Source of the DNA: Maritimibacter alkaliphilus HTCC2654
Lineage (GTDB): Bacteria; Pseudomonadota; Alphaproteobacteria; Rhodobacterales; Rhodobacteraceae
Direction of reading: 5' to 3'
Length of the DNA stretch: 64,000 bases
NCBI RefSeq assembly: GCF_000152805.1
Contig: NZ_CH902578.1
Span: 3,047,029-3,111,028, forward strand
In this document: positions 8,169-15,938 of the stretch, in pieces
Layout of the letters: each line of letters starts with the position of its first letter
Numbering within the stretch: the first letter of the stretch is position 1
Translations under genes and position numbers: made by a program
The notes under the pieces: generated by a model
The model's database searches: none
Seen by the model: only the letters and a program-made list of their open reading frames with translations
Told to the model about the DNA's origin: nothing

Positions 8169-9356
8169 ATGCGCGCCGGGATCGTCACACTCGTGGTGGC
8201 TTACGTGTTGAGCCAGTTCTATCGCGCCTTCCTTGCCGTCATGGCGCCGGTGCTGAACGCCGACATCGGCGCGACGCCCGAGGATCTGAGCCGTGCCTCC
8301 GGCCTTTGGTTCCTCGTCTTCGCCGCGATGCAGATTCCCGTAGGCTGGCTTCTGGACAACGTGGGGCCGAAAAAGACCTCGTCGATCCTTTTCGGGATCG
8401 GCGCTGCCGGGGGCGCGGCCCTTTTCGCCGTGGCGCAGGGGCCGGGCACCGTGAACATGGCGATGGCGCTGATCGGTATCGGGTGTTCCCCGGTCCTTAT
8501 GGCCAACTACTTCACCTTCGCCCGCGTGTTCGAGCCGCGAGTCTTTGGCACGCTCGCGGGCGTCGTTCTGGGCACGGGCACGTTCGGAAACGTGGTCGCG
8601 TCCTATCCGATGGCCTGGGCGGTCGAGACGATGGGGTGGCGCGAAACCATGTGGGGACTTGCTGCGATCAGCCTGCTCATCGCGCTGGTCATGGCGGTGC
8701 TGGTCAAAGACCCGCCGCCGTTCGAGCATGAGCCGGGGGCCAAGAAGGGCTCGGTCCTCACGCTGCTCGCCATTCCGGCGCTGTGGTTCATCATCCCGAT
8801 CCAGATCGTCAACTATGCCCCCGCCGCAGGTCTGCGCGGGCTTTGGGCGGGACCGTATCTTGAGGATGTCTTCGGCCTGACCTCGAACGGGATCGGGATC
8901 GTCACGCTGGTCATGGCGCTGGCGATGATCGCGGGCAACTTCCTTTACGGTCCGGCGGACCGCCTGTTCGGCACGCGCAAATGGGTGATCTTCTTCGGCA
9001 ACGGGCTGGCGGCTTTGAGCCTGTTCGGCCTCTGGCTCTTCCCCGACAACAGCGTGGTGACGACGACGCTCCTCCTGTCCGCCGTGGGGCTGTTCGGGGC
9101 GTCCTTCCCGCTCATCATGGCGCACGCGCGGGCGTTCTTCCCGCCGCATCTGGCAGGGGCCGGGGTCACGCTCATCAACCTGATGGGGATCGGGGGCGTG
9201 TCGCTGTTCCAGTTCGCGTCGGGAGGCATCTTCGCGGCAACGAAAGAGGGCGCAGCCTCGGCGGCCGCGCCCTATCAATCGTTGTTCCTGTTCTTCGGCA
9301 TACCGCTTCTAGTCGGGCTGGCGATCTACCTCTTCAGCACCGACCGCACGGATTAA
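8169..9356 (+). CDS. MFS transporter
   Basis: A 395-residue polytopic membrane protein with about 12 transmembrane segments and the MFS loop 2-3 region (PVGWLLDNVGPKKTSSI). The start at 8169 follows GGGAGGAGGACCAC. It belongs to the general NarK/nitrate-sugar-phosphate-like fold group by layout, but nothing in the sequence fixes the substrate. It is divergent from the MarR gene, which is the probable regulator, and convergent with the helicase gene (4-bp overlap). Confidence 0.87.
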   Translation: MRAGIVTLVVAYVLSQFYRAFLAVMAPVLNADIGATPEDLSRASGLWFLVFAAMQIPVGWLLDNVGPKKTSSILFGIGAAGGAALFAVAQGPGTVNMAMALIGIGCSPVLMANYFTFARVFEPRVFGTLAGVVLGTGTFGNVVASYPMAWAVETMGWRETMWGLAAISLLIALVMAVLVKDPPPFEHEPGAKKGSVLTLLAIPALWFIIPIQIVNYAPAAGLRGLWAGPYLEDVFGLTSNGIGIVTLVMALAMIAGNFLYGPADRLFGTRKWVIFFGNGLAALSLFGLWLFPDNSVVTTTLLLSAVGLFGASFPLIMAHARAFFPPHLAGAGVTLINLMGIGGVSLFQFASGGIFAATKEGAASAAAPYQSLFLFFGIPLLVGLAIYLFSTDRTD

Positions 9357-10672
9357 GCGGCGCTCCGGCTCCGCGAACGGCGGCGGCGCTGGCCGCTGCG
9401 GGCCGGCTTCTTGGCGCCCTGACCCTCGGACTTCGGTTTGGCTGCCGCTTTGGGCTTGCCGCCACCGCGCCGCGGGCCACGCCCGCGACCGCCGCCACCG
9501 CCATTGCCGCTGCGACCCTGTTTCGGGGGTGCGAGTTCTTCGGGCCGGTTGCCGCCCAGAACCGGAATGTCGATCTTCATCAGCTTCTGGATGTCGCGCA
9601 GGTAGCCAAGCTCATCGCCCGTGACGAGCGAGATCGCGTCGCCATCGGCGCCCGCACGCGCGGTGCGGCCGATCCGGTGAACGTAGTTCTCGGCCACGTT
9701 CGGCAGGTCGAAGTTGAACACGTGGCTCACGCCCGGAATGTCGATGCCGCGTGCGGCCACGTCGGTCGCCACGAGAACGCGGGCCTTGCCGTCACGAAAC
9801 GCGGCAAGCGCCCGGTCGCGCTGACCTTGGCTCTTGTTGCCGTGAATCGACACCGCGTCGAAGCCAGAAGCGCAAAGCTGCTTCATCAGCCGCTCGGCCC
9901 CGTGCTTGGTGCGCGCGAAGACCAGCGACAAACCGTCCGGTTCGTCCGAAAGGTAGGCTTTCAGGATGTCGATCTTGTCGCCCTTGTCCTGCGCCCAATG
10001 CACGCCTTGGGTGATCTTGTCGGCGGCCTTGCCCGGCGCGGCGACCTGCACCTTGACCGGATCGGTCAGGTAGGCGCGGCTGAGTTCCTCCATCTGTTTC
10101 GGCATGGTGGCGGAGAACAGCATGGTCTGGCGCGGCGTGCCAAGTTCCGGCGCGATCCGGCGCAGGGCGTGGATGAAGCCCATGTCGAGCATCTGGTCGG
10201 CCTCGTCGAGCACCAAGAACGTCGCCGTGTCGAGGCGCACGGCCTTGCGGTCCATCAGGTCGATCAGGCGGCCGGGGGTGGCCACCAGAATGTCGGTGCC
10301 TTTGGCGAGGATCTGAACCTGCTTGTTGATCGACTTGCCGCCGACCACGGTGTTCACCTTGATATGCGTGCCTTTGACATAGGCGATCAGGTTGTCGGCG
10401 ATCTGGTTCACCAGTTCGCGCGTCGGGGCGAGGACGAGGGCGCGCACGCCCTTGGGCTCGCGCTTGTCATGGCCGCCGAGAAGCTGTTGCACGAGCGGCA
10501 GGCCAAAGGCCGCCGTCTTGCCGGTGCCGGTCTGGGCCAGACCCAGAACGTCGGTGCCCGCAAGGGCGTGGGGAATGGCCTGCACCTGAATGGGCGAGGG
10601 GGTCTGGTATCCCGCAGCCTTCACGGCGGCGAGGAGTTTCGGGTCGAGCCCGAGATCGTTGAAGGTCGTCAT
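9353..10672 (-). CDS. rhlE: DEAD-box ATP-dependent RNA helicase, RhlE-like
   Basis: A 439-residue DEAD-box helicase. In order: FNDLGLDPKLLAAV (Q-motif region), AQTGTGKTAAF (Walker A), PTRELVNQ, TPGRLIDLM, VLDEADQMLDMGF (DEAD), SATMPKQM (SAT), ARTKHGAERL, ATDVAARGIDIP and YVHRIGRTARAGADG. The last 65 or so residues are a disordered Gly/Arg/Lys-rich tail, typical of RhlE proteins that remodel structured RNA or act with the degradosome, often in the cold. It is monocistronic, with a 365-bp leader region upstream. Confidence 0.92.
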   Translation of the reverse strand: MTTFNDLGLDPKLLAAVKAAGYQTPSPIQVQAIPHALAGTDVLGLAQTGTGKTAAFGLPLVQQLLGGHDKREPKGVRALVLAPTRELVNQIADNLIAYVKGTHIKVNTVVGGKSINKQVQILAKGTDILVATPGRLIDLMDRKAVRLDTATFLVLDEADQMLDMGFIHALRRIAPELGTPRQTMLFSATMPKQMEELSRAYLTDPVKVQVAAPGKAADKITQGVHWAQDKGDKIDILKAYLSDEPDGLSLVFARTKHGAERLMKQLCASGFDAVSIHGNKSQGQRDRALAAFRDGKARVLVATDVAARGIDIPGVSHVFNFDLPNVAENYVHRIGRTARAGADGDAISLVTGDELGYLRDIQKLMKIDIPVLGGNRPEELAPPKQGRSGNGGGGGRGRGPRRGGGKPKAAAKPKSEGQGAKKPARSGQRRRRSRSRSAA

Positions 10673-11037
10673 GTTGTCTTTCCGCGAAGCGCAAAGGCTC
10701 CGCCTGTCCGGCGCATCGGCGCCGTCATCGCTGGGACGCGCACGGGCCTCATGACAAAGCGATTGCCTGCCACCGTCCGGCGCGAAGCCCCCCGCGTGAA
10801 ATGGGAACCTGTATCGGGGCGCTTCGCCCCTGCATCCTGACCCTGCCGCCCATGTTTTTGGTCATTGTCGTGGCGACGGCGGCTCACGCGGCCGCGGTCA
10901 GGATGAGCGGCATATCGGGCGTGCCGTCACAAAAGTCAATGGAGCCTGTCACGAATGGTGAGCGATGAAACTCTTTCACCTCTCTCTGCATTCCTGTATC
11001 AGCGCCCGAAACCTGAGACACCGAAAAGGAGAGCCAG
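10673..11037. other. Gene-free divergent region between rhlE-like gene and asd
   Basis: This 365-bp stretch separates the divergent helicase and asd starts. No credible ORF is present. A GGGGCG/CGCCCC hairpin lies near 10817-10830, and the segment just before asd is less GC-rich and ends in a good ribosome-binding site (AAAAGGAGAGCCAG). It presumably holds both promoters and a long helicase leader. Confidence 0.5.
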
Positions 11038-12060
11038 ATGGGCTACAAGGTCGTCGTCTGCGGCGCCACGGGGAACGTGGGTCGCGAAATGCTCAACATC
11101 CTGGCCGAGCGCCAGTTCCCGGTCGACGAGATCGCCGCGCTCGCGTCGCGCCGGTCACTGGGAACCGAGGTGAGCTTCGGCGACAAGACCCTGAAGACCC
11201 AGGACCTCGACCAGTTCGATTTCTCGGGCTGGGACATGGCGCTGTTCGCCATCGGGTCGGACGCCACCAAGAAATACGCGCCGATCGCCGCCAAGGCCGG
11301 TTGCGTCGTGATCGATAACTCGTCGCTCTACCGCTACGACCCGGACGTGCCGCTGATCGTGCCGGAGTGCAACCCCGAGGCCGTGCACGGCTATTCCAAA
11401 AAGAACATCATCGCGAACCCGAACTGCTCGACCGCGCAGATGGTCGTGGCGCTGAAGCCGCTGCATGACCGTGCCAAGATCAAGCGCGTCGTTGTCTCGA
11501 CCTATCAGTCGGTCTCCGGCTCGGGCAAAGACGCGATGGACGAGCTGTGGAACCAGACCAAGGGCATGTTCGTGCCGGGGCAGGAGGTCGAGCCGTCGGT
11601 CTATCCGAAGCAGATCGCGTTCAACTGCATCCCGCAGATCGACGTGTTCATGGATTCGGGCGACACCAAGGAAGAGTGGAAGATGGTCACGGAGACGAAA
11701 AAGATCGTTGATCCGTCGATCAAGGTCACCGCGACCTGCGTGCGCGTCCCGGTCTTCGTCAGCCACTCGGAGTCGGTCAACGTCGAGTTCGAGGAATTCC
11801 TCGACGAGGACGAAGCCCGCGAAATCCTGCGTCAGGCGCCGGGCCTGCTTGTCGTCGACAAGCGCGAGCCGGGCGGCTACGTCACCCCGGTCGAGGCTGT
11901 GGGCGACTTCGCCACTTTCATTTCGCGCATCCGTCAGGACGTCACGATCGAGAACGGCCTGAACTTCTGGTGCGTGTCGGACAACCTGCGCAAGGGCGCG
12001 GCGCTGAACGCGGTTCAGATCGCCGAGCTTCTGGGCCGCGAGGTTCTGAAAAAGGGCTAA
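11038..12060 (+). CDS. asd: Aspartate-semialdehyde dehydrogenase
   Basis: A 340-residue enzyme that reduces L-aspartyl-4-phosphate to aspartate semialdehyde, feeding lysine, threonine, methionine and diaminopimelate synthesis. It shows the NADP-binding CGATGNVGREML, the catalytic Cys in ANPNCSTAQM, and the downstream TYQSVSGSGKDAMDEL. Length is usual for the family. AAGGAG sits about 8 bp before the ATG. It appears monocistronic; the next gene is convergent with a 4-bp overlap. The product would also supply the substrate class handled by ectoine metabolism, but no linkage is implied. Confidence 0.96.
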   Translation: MGYKVVVCGATGNVGREMLNILAERQFPVDEIAALASRRSLGTEVSFGDKTLKTQDLDQFDFSGWDMALFAIGSDATKKYAPIAAKAGCVVIDNSSLYRYDPDVPLIVPECNPEAVHGYSKKNIIANPNCSTAQMVVALKPLHDRAKIKRVVVSTYQSVSGSGKDAMDELWNQTKGMFVPGQEVEPSVYPKQIAFNCIPQIDVFMDSGDTKEEWKMVTETKKIVDPSIKVTATCVRVPVFVSHSESVNVEFEEFLDEDEAREILRQAPGLLVVDKREPGGYVTPVEAVGDFATFISRIRQDVTIENGLNFWCVSDNLRKGAALNAVQIAELLGREVLKKG

Positions 12061-12539
12061 TCGTCCTCGATCAGAATGAGATCATCGTCGCCGTCGGGGG
12101 AAACTCCGGCGGCGATGTCGTTCAGGATTTGCTGCATCCGGTGCGGATGGCCCGGCATCGGGCAACGGAATTTGCGCACCAAGCGCGCATAGGCAAAGCC
12201 AAGCTCAGACGATTTGCACAGCCGCGCGCCGGTCACCCGGTCATGGATGGTCAGGCCCCCGCCTGCGGGCCGGACCTCATACCCCTTCAGCGATAATCTC
12301 CCGGCAAGGTCCGCCCATCCATGCGCACTGGCCATCTCTGCTGCGAGGAGCCGCTGAAGGCGGGCGACGAGCGGCTCATCCGCCCGGTTGGGCGTCTTCG
12401 CCCCGATGTTGCGTTTCAATTCCTTCTCGACCAGCCCGCGCACGATCTGGCCCGGCGTCAGGTCTCGCGCTTCGGCAATACGCTCAAGCCCACGTATCAT
12501 TTCGGGCGGCATGGACAGGGTGACGGGTTCAAGGGTCAT
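12057..12539 (-). CDS. Hypothetical protein with N-terminal ribbon-helix-helix-like segment
   Basis: A 160-residue protein of unknown function. Residues 1-45 (VTLSMPPEMIRGLERIAEARD, then TPGQIVRGLVEKELKR) look like a CopG/ribbon-helix-helix DNA-binding unit. Residues about 75-140 form a second module (KGYEVRPAGGGLTIHDRVTG, LCKSSELGFAYARLVRKF, PMPGHPHRM) that resembles the tail of relaxase-like proteins. It ends in an acidic tail. It is isolated, convergent with asd, with no mobilisation genes nearby. Confidence 0.6.
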   Translation of the reverse strand: MTLEPVTLSMPPEMIRGLERIAEARDLTPGQIVRGLVEKELKRNIGAKTPNRADEPLVARLQRLLAAEMASAHGWADLAGRLSLKGYEVRPAGGGLTIHDRVTGARLCKSSELGFAYARLVRKFRCPMPGHPHRMQQILNDIAAGVSPDGDDDLILIEDD

Positions 12540-12662
12540 ACCCCACCCTCCCGCATCGTCCTTAACGATCGGTGAATTCGCGCCGACGAAAATCCCGGCG
12601 CTATGCCCGCGCCCCGCCCCGCGTTAGCGTGCCTTCACCTCAATTCAGGAGAGCACCCAGTC

Positions 12663-14297
12663 ATGCGCGCCACCGTTTCCCTCATCGCTCTGATCGCCGC
12701 CGTTCCCGCTAAGGCCGATACCTTCTTCGCGCAGGCCCCAGTGGCCGAAGCGATCATCTATCCCGACGGGGCGACACTGACCCTGCGCGCCGAACTCGAT
12801 CTGCCCGCGGGCGAGCACGTCGTCATGGTGCCTTACCCCGAGGCCGACGGCATGGGCAGCCTGCCACGTATCGCGGTGAGCGAGGGCGTGGTGGTCGGCG
12901 CCCTGGGTTTCCGGCGCGACGTGGTTTCAGACGCGCGCGACCTTTATACCGATGCGCAGGAGGAAGCAGCCGCCCAGATCGACCGGGCCGAAGAGGCGCT
13001 CGAAGCCAAGATGGACGAAATCGAGGTGGCTCGGGTGGACCTTGCGGCCTTGCAGGCCAAGGCCGACTATCTTGTGGCGATCACACCGCCGGCCGAGGCG
13101 ACGGCGGAGGAAATCCTCGCCATCGCAGACCTCGTCGCCACGCAGACAGCCGAAACCCGCGCCGCGCTTCTCGTCGCCAAGGCTGCCCTGCGGCCATTGG
13201 AGGAAGAGCTTTCCGATCTGAAGGGTGACCTTGCCGCGGCCCAAGCCGCGCTCACCCGCCTGTCCCCGCCGACGACCGAGAACGACATGCTGACCGTCGA
13301 GGTCGTCGTCGCCGAAGCGGGGCCGGTTGCGCTTGAGATGACCGAGCAGAGCTGGGCCGCTGGCTGGCGCGTGGATTACGACATGAACCTCGACCGCGAG
13401 GCGGGCGAGATCACGATGGACCGCAAGCTGATCGTCACGCAGGACGACCGGCGGGCTTGGACCGATGTGGCGCTGACCCTGTCGACAGCACGGCCCAACG
13501 ACCGCATCGCGCCAAGCGAGGTTTACCCGGACATGGCCGACATCTTCGACCCCGACGAGCGTCGCCCGATCCCGATGGCCCCGCGCGCGGAAATGGAGAT
13601 GGCGGACGAGGATATGGCCGTCGCGGGAATCGTGGCCGAACCCGCGCCGATGAAGACGGCCGGTTTGCAGATCGACGGGCTTGCGGTGTCCTATGTCTAT
13701 CCCGACCCGGTGACCATCGCGCCGGGCGAGGCGGCCGAACTTGCGCTCGACACGCTGACCATACCGGCCGATGTCACCATCGAGGCCGCGCCGCGTTGGG
13801 ACGAGACCGCGTTCCTCATGGCCGAGTTCACGAACGAGACCGGCGAGCCGATCCTGCCGGGCGAGGCGAGCCTGATGCGCGACGGTCATTTCGTCGGGCG
13901 CATGGCGATCCCGATGATCCCGGCGGGCGGCGACGAGGAACTGGCGTTCGGCCCGATGGAAGCGATCCGGCTCGACACGATCCTCAAGCGCAATGCGGAA
14001 GGGGACGCGGGGATCATCAACCGATCCTCCACGCGCGTTCAGGAGATCACCTTCACCGTCGAGAACCTATCGGACGAACCGCAGGAGGTTCGCGCGCTCT
14101 TTCCGCTGACCTTCTCGGAAAAGGAGGATCTGGAGGTCGAAATCGTCGCGTTGCCTGCGCCGGACGAAACCGACGTCGATGACCGCCGGGGCGTGTCGGC
14201 CTGGGATCTGACGCTTGCGCCGGGCGAGACGCGGGAGGTCGAGATCAAGATCACCCTCGACTGGCCCGAGGGGCAGGTGCTCAGTTGGAACCCGTGA
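12663..14297 (+). CDS. DUF4139 / mucoidy inhibitor A-like secreted protein
   Basis: The ATG at 12663 is chosen because AGGAG precedes it and a signal peptide begins there (MRATVSLIALIAAVPAKA); 544 residues. An N-terminal DUF4140-like domain (VAEAIIYPDGATLTLRAELD) is followed by a long charged coiled coil (residues about 95-200, rich in E/A/K), then the DUF4139 beta-rich domain (WRVDYDMNLDREAGEITMDRK, later SSTRVQEITFTVEN). The family's biochemical role is unknown; location is predicted periplasmic. It is monocistronic. Confidence 0.82.
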   Translation: MRATVSLIALIAAVPAKADTFFAQAPVAEAIIYPDGATLTLRAELDLPAGEHVVMVPYPEADGMGSLPRIAVSEGVVVGALGFRRDVVSDARDLYTDAQEEAAAQIDRAEEALEAKMDEIEVARVDLAALQAKADYLVAITPPAEATAEEILAIADLVATQTAETRAALLVAKAALRPLEEELSDLKGDLAAAQAALTRLSPPTTENDMLTVEVVVAEAGPVALEMTEQSWAAGWRVDYDMNLDREAGEITMDRKLIVTQDDRRAWTDVALTLSTARPNDRIAPSEVYPDMADIFDPDERRPIPMAPRAEMEMADEDMAVAGIVAEPAPMKTAGLQIDGLAVSYVYPDPVTIAPGEAAELALDTLTIPADVTIEAAPRWDETAFLMAEFTNETGEPILPGEASLMRDGHFVGRMAIPMIPAGGDEELAFGPMEAIRLDTILKRNAEGDAGIINRSSTRVQEITFTVENLSDEPQEVRALFPLTFSEKEDLEVEIVALPAPDETDVDDRRGVSAWDLTLAPGETREVEIKITLDWPEGQVLSWNP

Positions 14298-14395
14298 CGA
14301 CCGGTCGATTTTAACTCAACTAAAATCGTTTCCTTGAGGCACCGTTTCGCCGCAAGTCAGCGCGATTTGTGACCGAATTCTTAGCGAGAACGTAG

Positions 14396-14467
14396 GGGTC
14401 GGCGGACAAGCCGACCCTGCGGCAAAGCCCGCTCGGCCCGAGAGGCCCCAGCCGGAAACCGGTTTCC
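14396..14467. promoter_or_regulatory. Inverted repeats upstream of small-ORF cluster
   Basis: Two symmetric elements lie in the leader before the first small ORF: an 8-bp stem GGGTCGGC/GCCGACCC (14396-14403 and 14410-14417, loop of 6) and a 14-bp perfect palindrome GGAAACCGGTTTCC (14454-14467). Neither is followed by a T tract, so an operator or mRNA structure is more likely than a terminator. Confidence 0.4.
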
Positions 14468-14519
14468 CCTTCTTCAGAACAGCGGGCCAACAGCGGCCCC
14501 GAGCAAGGACCGGATCGTC

Positions 14520-14705
14520 ATGAACAGCATCGTCATCGCCTTTCCCAAGACACGCGCCGCCAATTCCAATGCGCCGCGTCTGCCTATGGCTGCCGCGAAC
14601 ATCGTGTCGCTCGAACGGTGGAAAGGCCGCACGCGCCCGCACCGCACCGCGAACGGCGTGTTCTTCATGACCCGTGTCCTCGCCACCTCCGGCGATTTCG
14701 CCTGA
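14520..14705 (+). CDS. Small ORF A1 of tandem small-protein cluster
   Basis: A 61-residue basic protein preceded by AAGGA. I know no domain match. It aligns with the ORF at 15473: both start with M-x-x-(I/V)-(I/V), contain a central N-(I/V)-V-S-(L/M)-x-x-W-K, and end in a VLA-S-G-x-x-A tail (VLATSGDFA against VLASGGSVA). It is followed after 23 bp by ORF B1, the same order as A2-B2. Conserved sequence shared by two copies and a ribosome-binding site support real coding; function is unknown. Confidence 0.55.
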   Translation: MNSIVIAFPKTRAANSNAPRLPMAAANIVSLERWKGRTRPHRTANGVFFMTRVLATSGDFA

Positions 14706-14728
14706 TCCAACATTCCGGGAGAATTACC

Positions 14729-14989
14729 ATGACCGCTTTTAACGCCACCACGACCACCGTCCTTGAAAGCGAAGGGTGTGAGGATCTGCCGATCGTCGAA
14801 AGGGTTCGCCGGGGCCGTCTGGCCGCGCTTGCCGCACTGCGGGCCGTGACCGCCGACTCAGGCAACGTCGTGTCCATTTTCGACGGCAGCCTGCCCAAGC
14901 GCGCGGACCGTCCGGTTTTCCATACCTGCCGAAAAGCCAGTAAAAACAAGCTCCCGCCGCTGATGCTTACGAATCCCATTGCGGCGTGA
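14729..14989 (+). CDS. Small ORF B1 of tandem small-protein cluster
   Basis: An 86-residue protein with a good ribosome-binding site (GGGAGAATTACC). Its core, VERVRRGRLAALAALRA followed by GNVVSIFD, is clearly homologous to ORF B2 at 15700 (EKARAGRLAALASLDA, HNVVSIFD). The C-terminal 30 residues are extra relative to B2, basic and unassigned. It is coupled closely to A1. No enzyme or DNA-binding motif is recognised; it may be a regulatory or structural small protein. Confidence 0.6.
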   Translation: MTAFNATTTTVLESEGCEDLPIVERVRRGRLAALAALRAVTADSGNVVSIFDGSLPKRADRPVFHTCRKASKNKLPPLMLTNPIAA

Positions 14990-15209
14990 ATGCGACTCAC
15001 TTGTGTCGGGGGTCATGGCAGGGCCGCATTTGAACCGGCTGGTTACCGCGAACTAGGGCGAAGGTGGGTCTGAAAGGGGCAAAAACCGGTATTTTTAGGT
15101 GTCGAAAGGGTGAAATGCCCCAGTCTTGCCCCATTTGAGCACATTTCCCGCCCGAATCGGGGCGCAGCTTTGTCCTCATCGGAACAGAAAAGTGCCAACG
15201 AGGTTTAGA

Positions 15210-15386
15210 ATGGCTGCCACCGCTCAGAACCAGAAAGACGAAAAGGTCGTTCGCTTCCCGAAGCCGTTCAAAGGCATCGCGAACCGCGACCGGAAAAAAC
15301 GTCTGCCCGAGCTGTCGAGCACCGACATCGAGGATTTCTTCTCGAATGCCGACAGCAAGGGCACCATCAAACGACTAGCGGCCTGA
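15210..15386 (+). CDS. Small ORF C of tandem small-protein cluster
   Basis: A 58-residue, highly charged protein with a GAGG element before the ATG at 15210. It contains EKVVRFPKPFKGIANRDRKKRL and a middle acidic helix (STDIEDFFSNADS), and ends GTIKRLAA, a tail shared with B2 (GSVVRLAA). It sits between the two A-B pairs. Function is unknown. The reading is supported by the tail similarity and codon character rather than by a known family. Confidence 0.55.
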   Translation: MAATAQNQKDEKVVRFPKPFKGIANRDRKKRLPELSSTDIEDFFSNADSKGTIKRLAA

Positions 15387-15453
15387 CCACCGCGCTCTCC
15401 TGACCACCTGACCAAACCTGACCACACGGCCACACAAAAACAAAACGGCCACA
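15383..15453 (+). repeat. Short direct repeats between small ORFs C and A2
   Basis: CTGACCA occurs four times in 42 bases (15383, 15400, 15408, 15418) and ACGGCCACA occurs twice (15426 and 15445). The segment is C-rich and G-poor on the coding strand, a composition expected of Rho-utilisation or protein-binding RNA sites. It lies in the leader of ORF A2. Confidence 0.6.
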
Positions 15454-15472
15454 AAATCCTGGGGAAACCAAA

Positions 15473-15646
15473 ATGACCAACGTTATCGACTTCACCGCCT
15501 ACGCCGCCAAAGCTCCGAAAGCTGCCGCTGGCAATGTCTACCAGAACAACGTCGTGTCGATGGCCGACTGGAAAGCCGCCGCGAATGCCCGCCGCTGCAA
15601 CCACGTCACCACCGACGTCCTCGCCTCCGGCGGTTCCGTCGCCTGA
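15473..15646 (+). CDS. Small ORF A2 of tandem small-protein cluster
   Basis: A 57-residue ORF beginning at the ATG at 15473 after CTGGGGAAACCAAA. It starts MTNVIDFTAYAAKAPKAA, contains NNVVSMADWKAAANARR, and ends VLASGGSVA. It is paralogous to A1 (14520) along most of its length. It is followed after 53 bp by B2. No known domain. The duplication of the A-B order is the main support for calling it a gene. Confidence 0.55.
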   Translation: MTNVIDFTAYAAKAPKAAAGNVYQNNVVSMADWKAAANARRCNHVTTDVLASGGSVA

Positions 15647-15699
15647 GCGACTGACCCCGACGCCCCCCAACGACACCCCTGAATTCTGGAGACACCCCA

Positions 15700-15882
15700 A
15701 TGACCCTCATCGAAAAAGCCCGCGCCGGACGCCTTGCCGCTCTCGCTTCGCTGGATGCCGCCAACGACCACGCCCACAATGTGGTTTCCATCTTCGACTT
15801 CGAACCTGTGAAAAAGGCCCAGCCGATCCCGGCCTTCAGCTCGATCCGTTCGCAAGGCTCCGTGGTGCGCCTCGCCGCCTGA
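15700..15882 (+). CDS. Small ORF B2 of tandem small-protein cluster
   Basis: A 60-residue protein with CTGGAGA before the ATG. The GRLAALASLDA and NVVSIFDFEPVKKA segments match B1. The end GSVVRLAA matches the tail of ORF C. A strong intrinsic terminator follows 21 bp after the stop, which marks the end of the small-ORF transcription unit. Function is unknown. Confidence 0.6.
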   Translation: MTLIEKARAGRLAALASLDAANDHAHNVVSIFDFEPVKKAQPIPAFSSIRSQGSVVRLAA

Positions 15883-15903
15883 TCGGCCCCGACAGTCGGA
15901 AAG

Positions 15904-15938
15904 ACGGATGCGGACGCCCTCGCCGCATCCGTTTTTCA
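15904..15938 (+). terminator. Intrinsic terminator of small-ORF cluster
   Basis: A perfect 10-bp stem ACGGATGCGG (15904-15913) / CCGCATCCGT (15923-15932) is followed by TTTTTCATTTT. It terminates the plus-strand small-ORF transcript; its T tract overlaps the 3' end of the convergent lipid operon. Confidence 0.9.

Noticed and set aside
7593-9278. A 561-residue minus-strand open frame covering the MFS gene and the MarR gene
   Set aside because: Only the last 153 residues have MarR character; the rest is antisense to the MFS transporter, rich in Arg/Gln/Asp as expected of GC-rich shadows.
8981-10840. A 619-residue plus-strand frame over the helicase gene
   Set aside because: Antisense to a clear DEAD-box helicase; composition is that of a GC-rich complementary frame with no domain.
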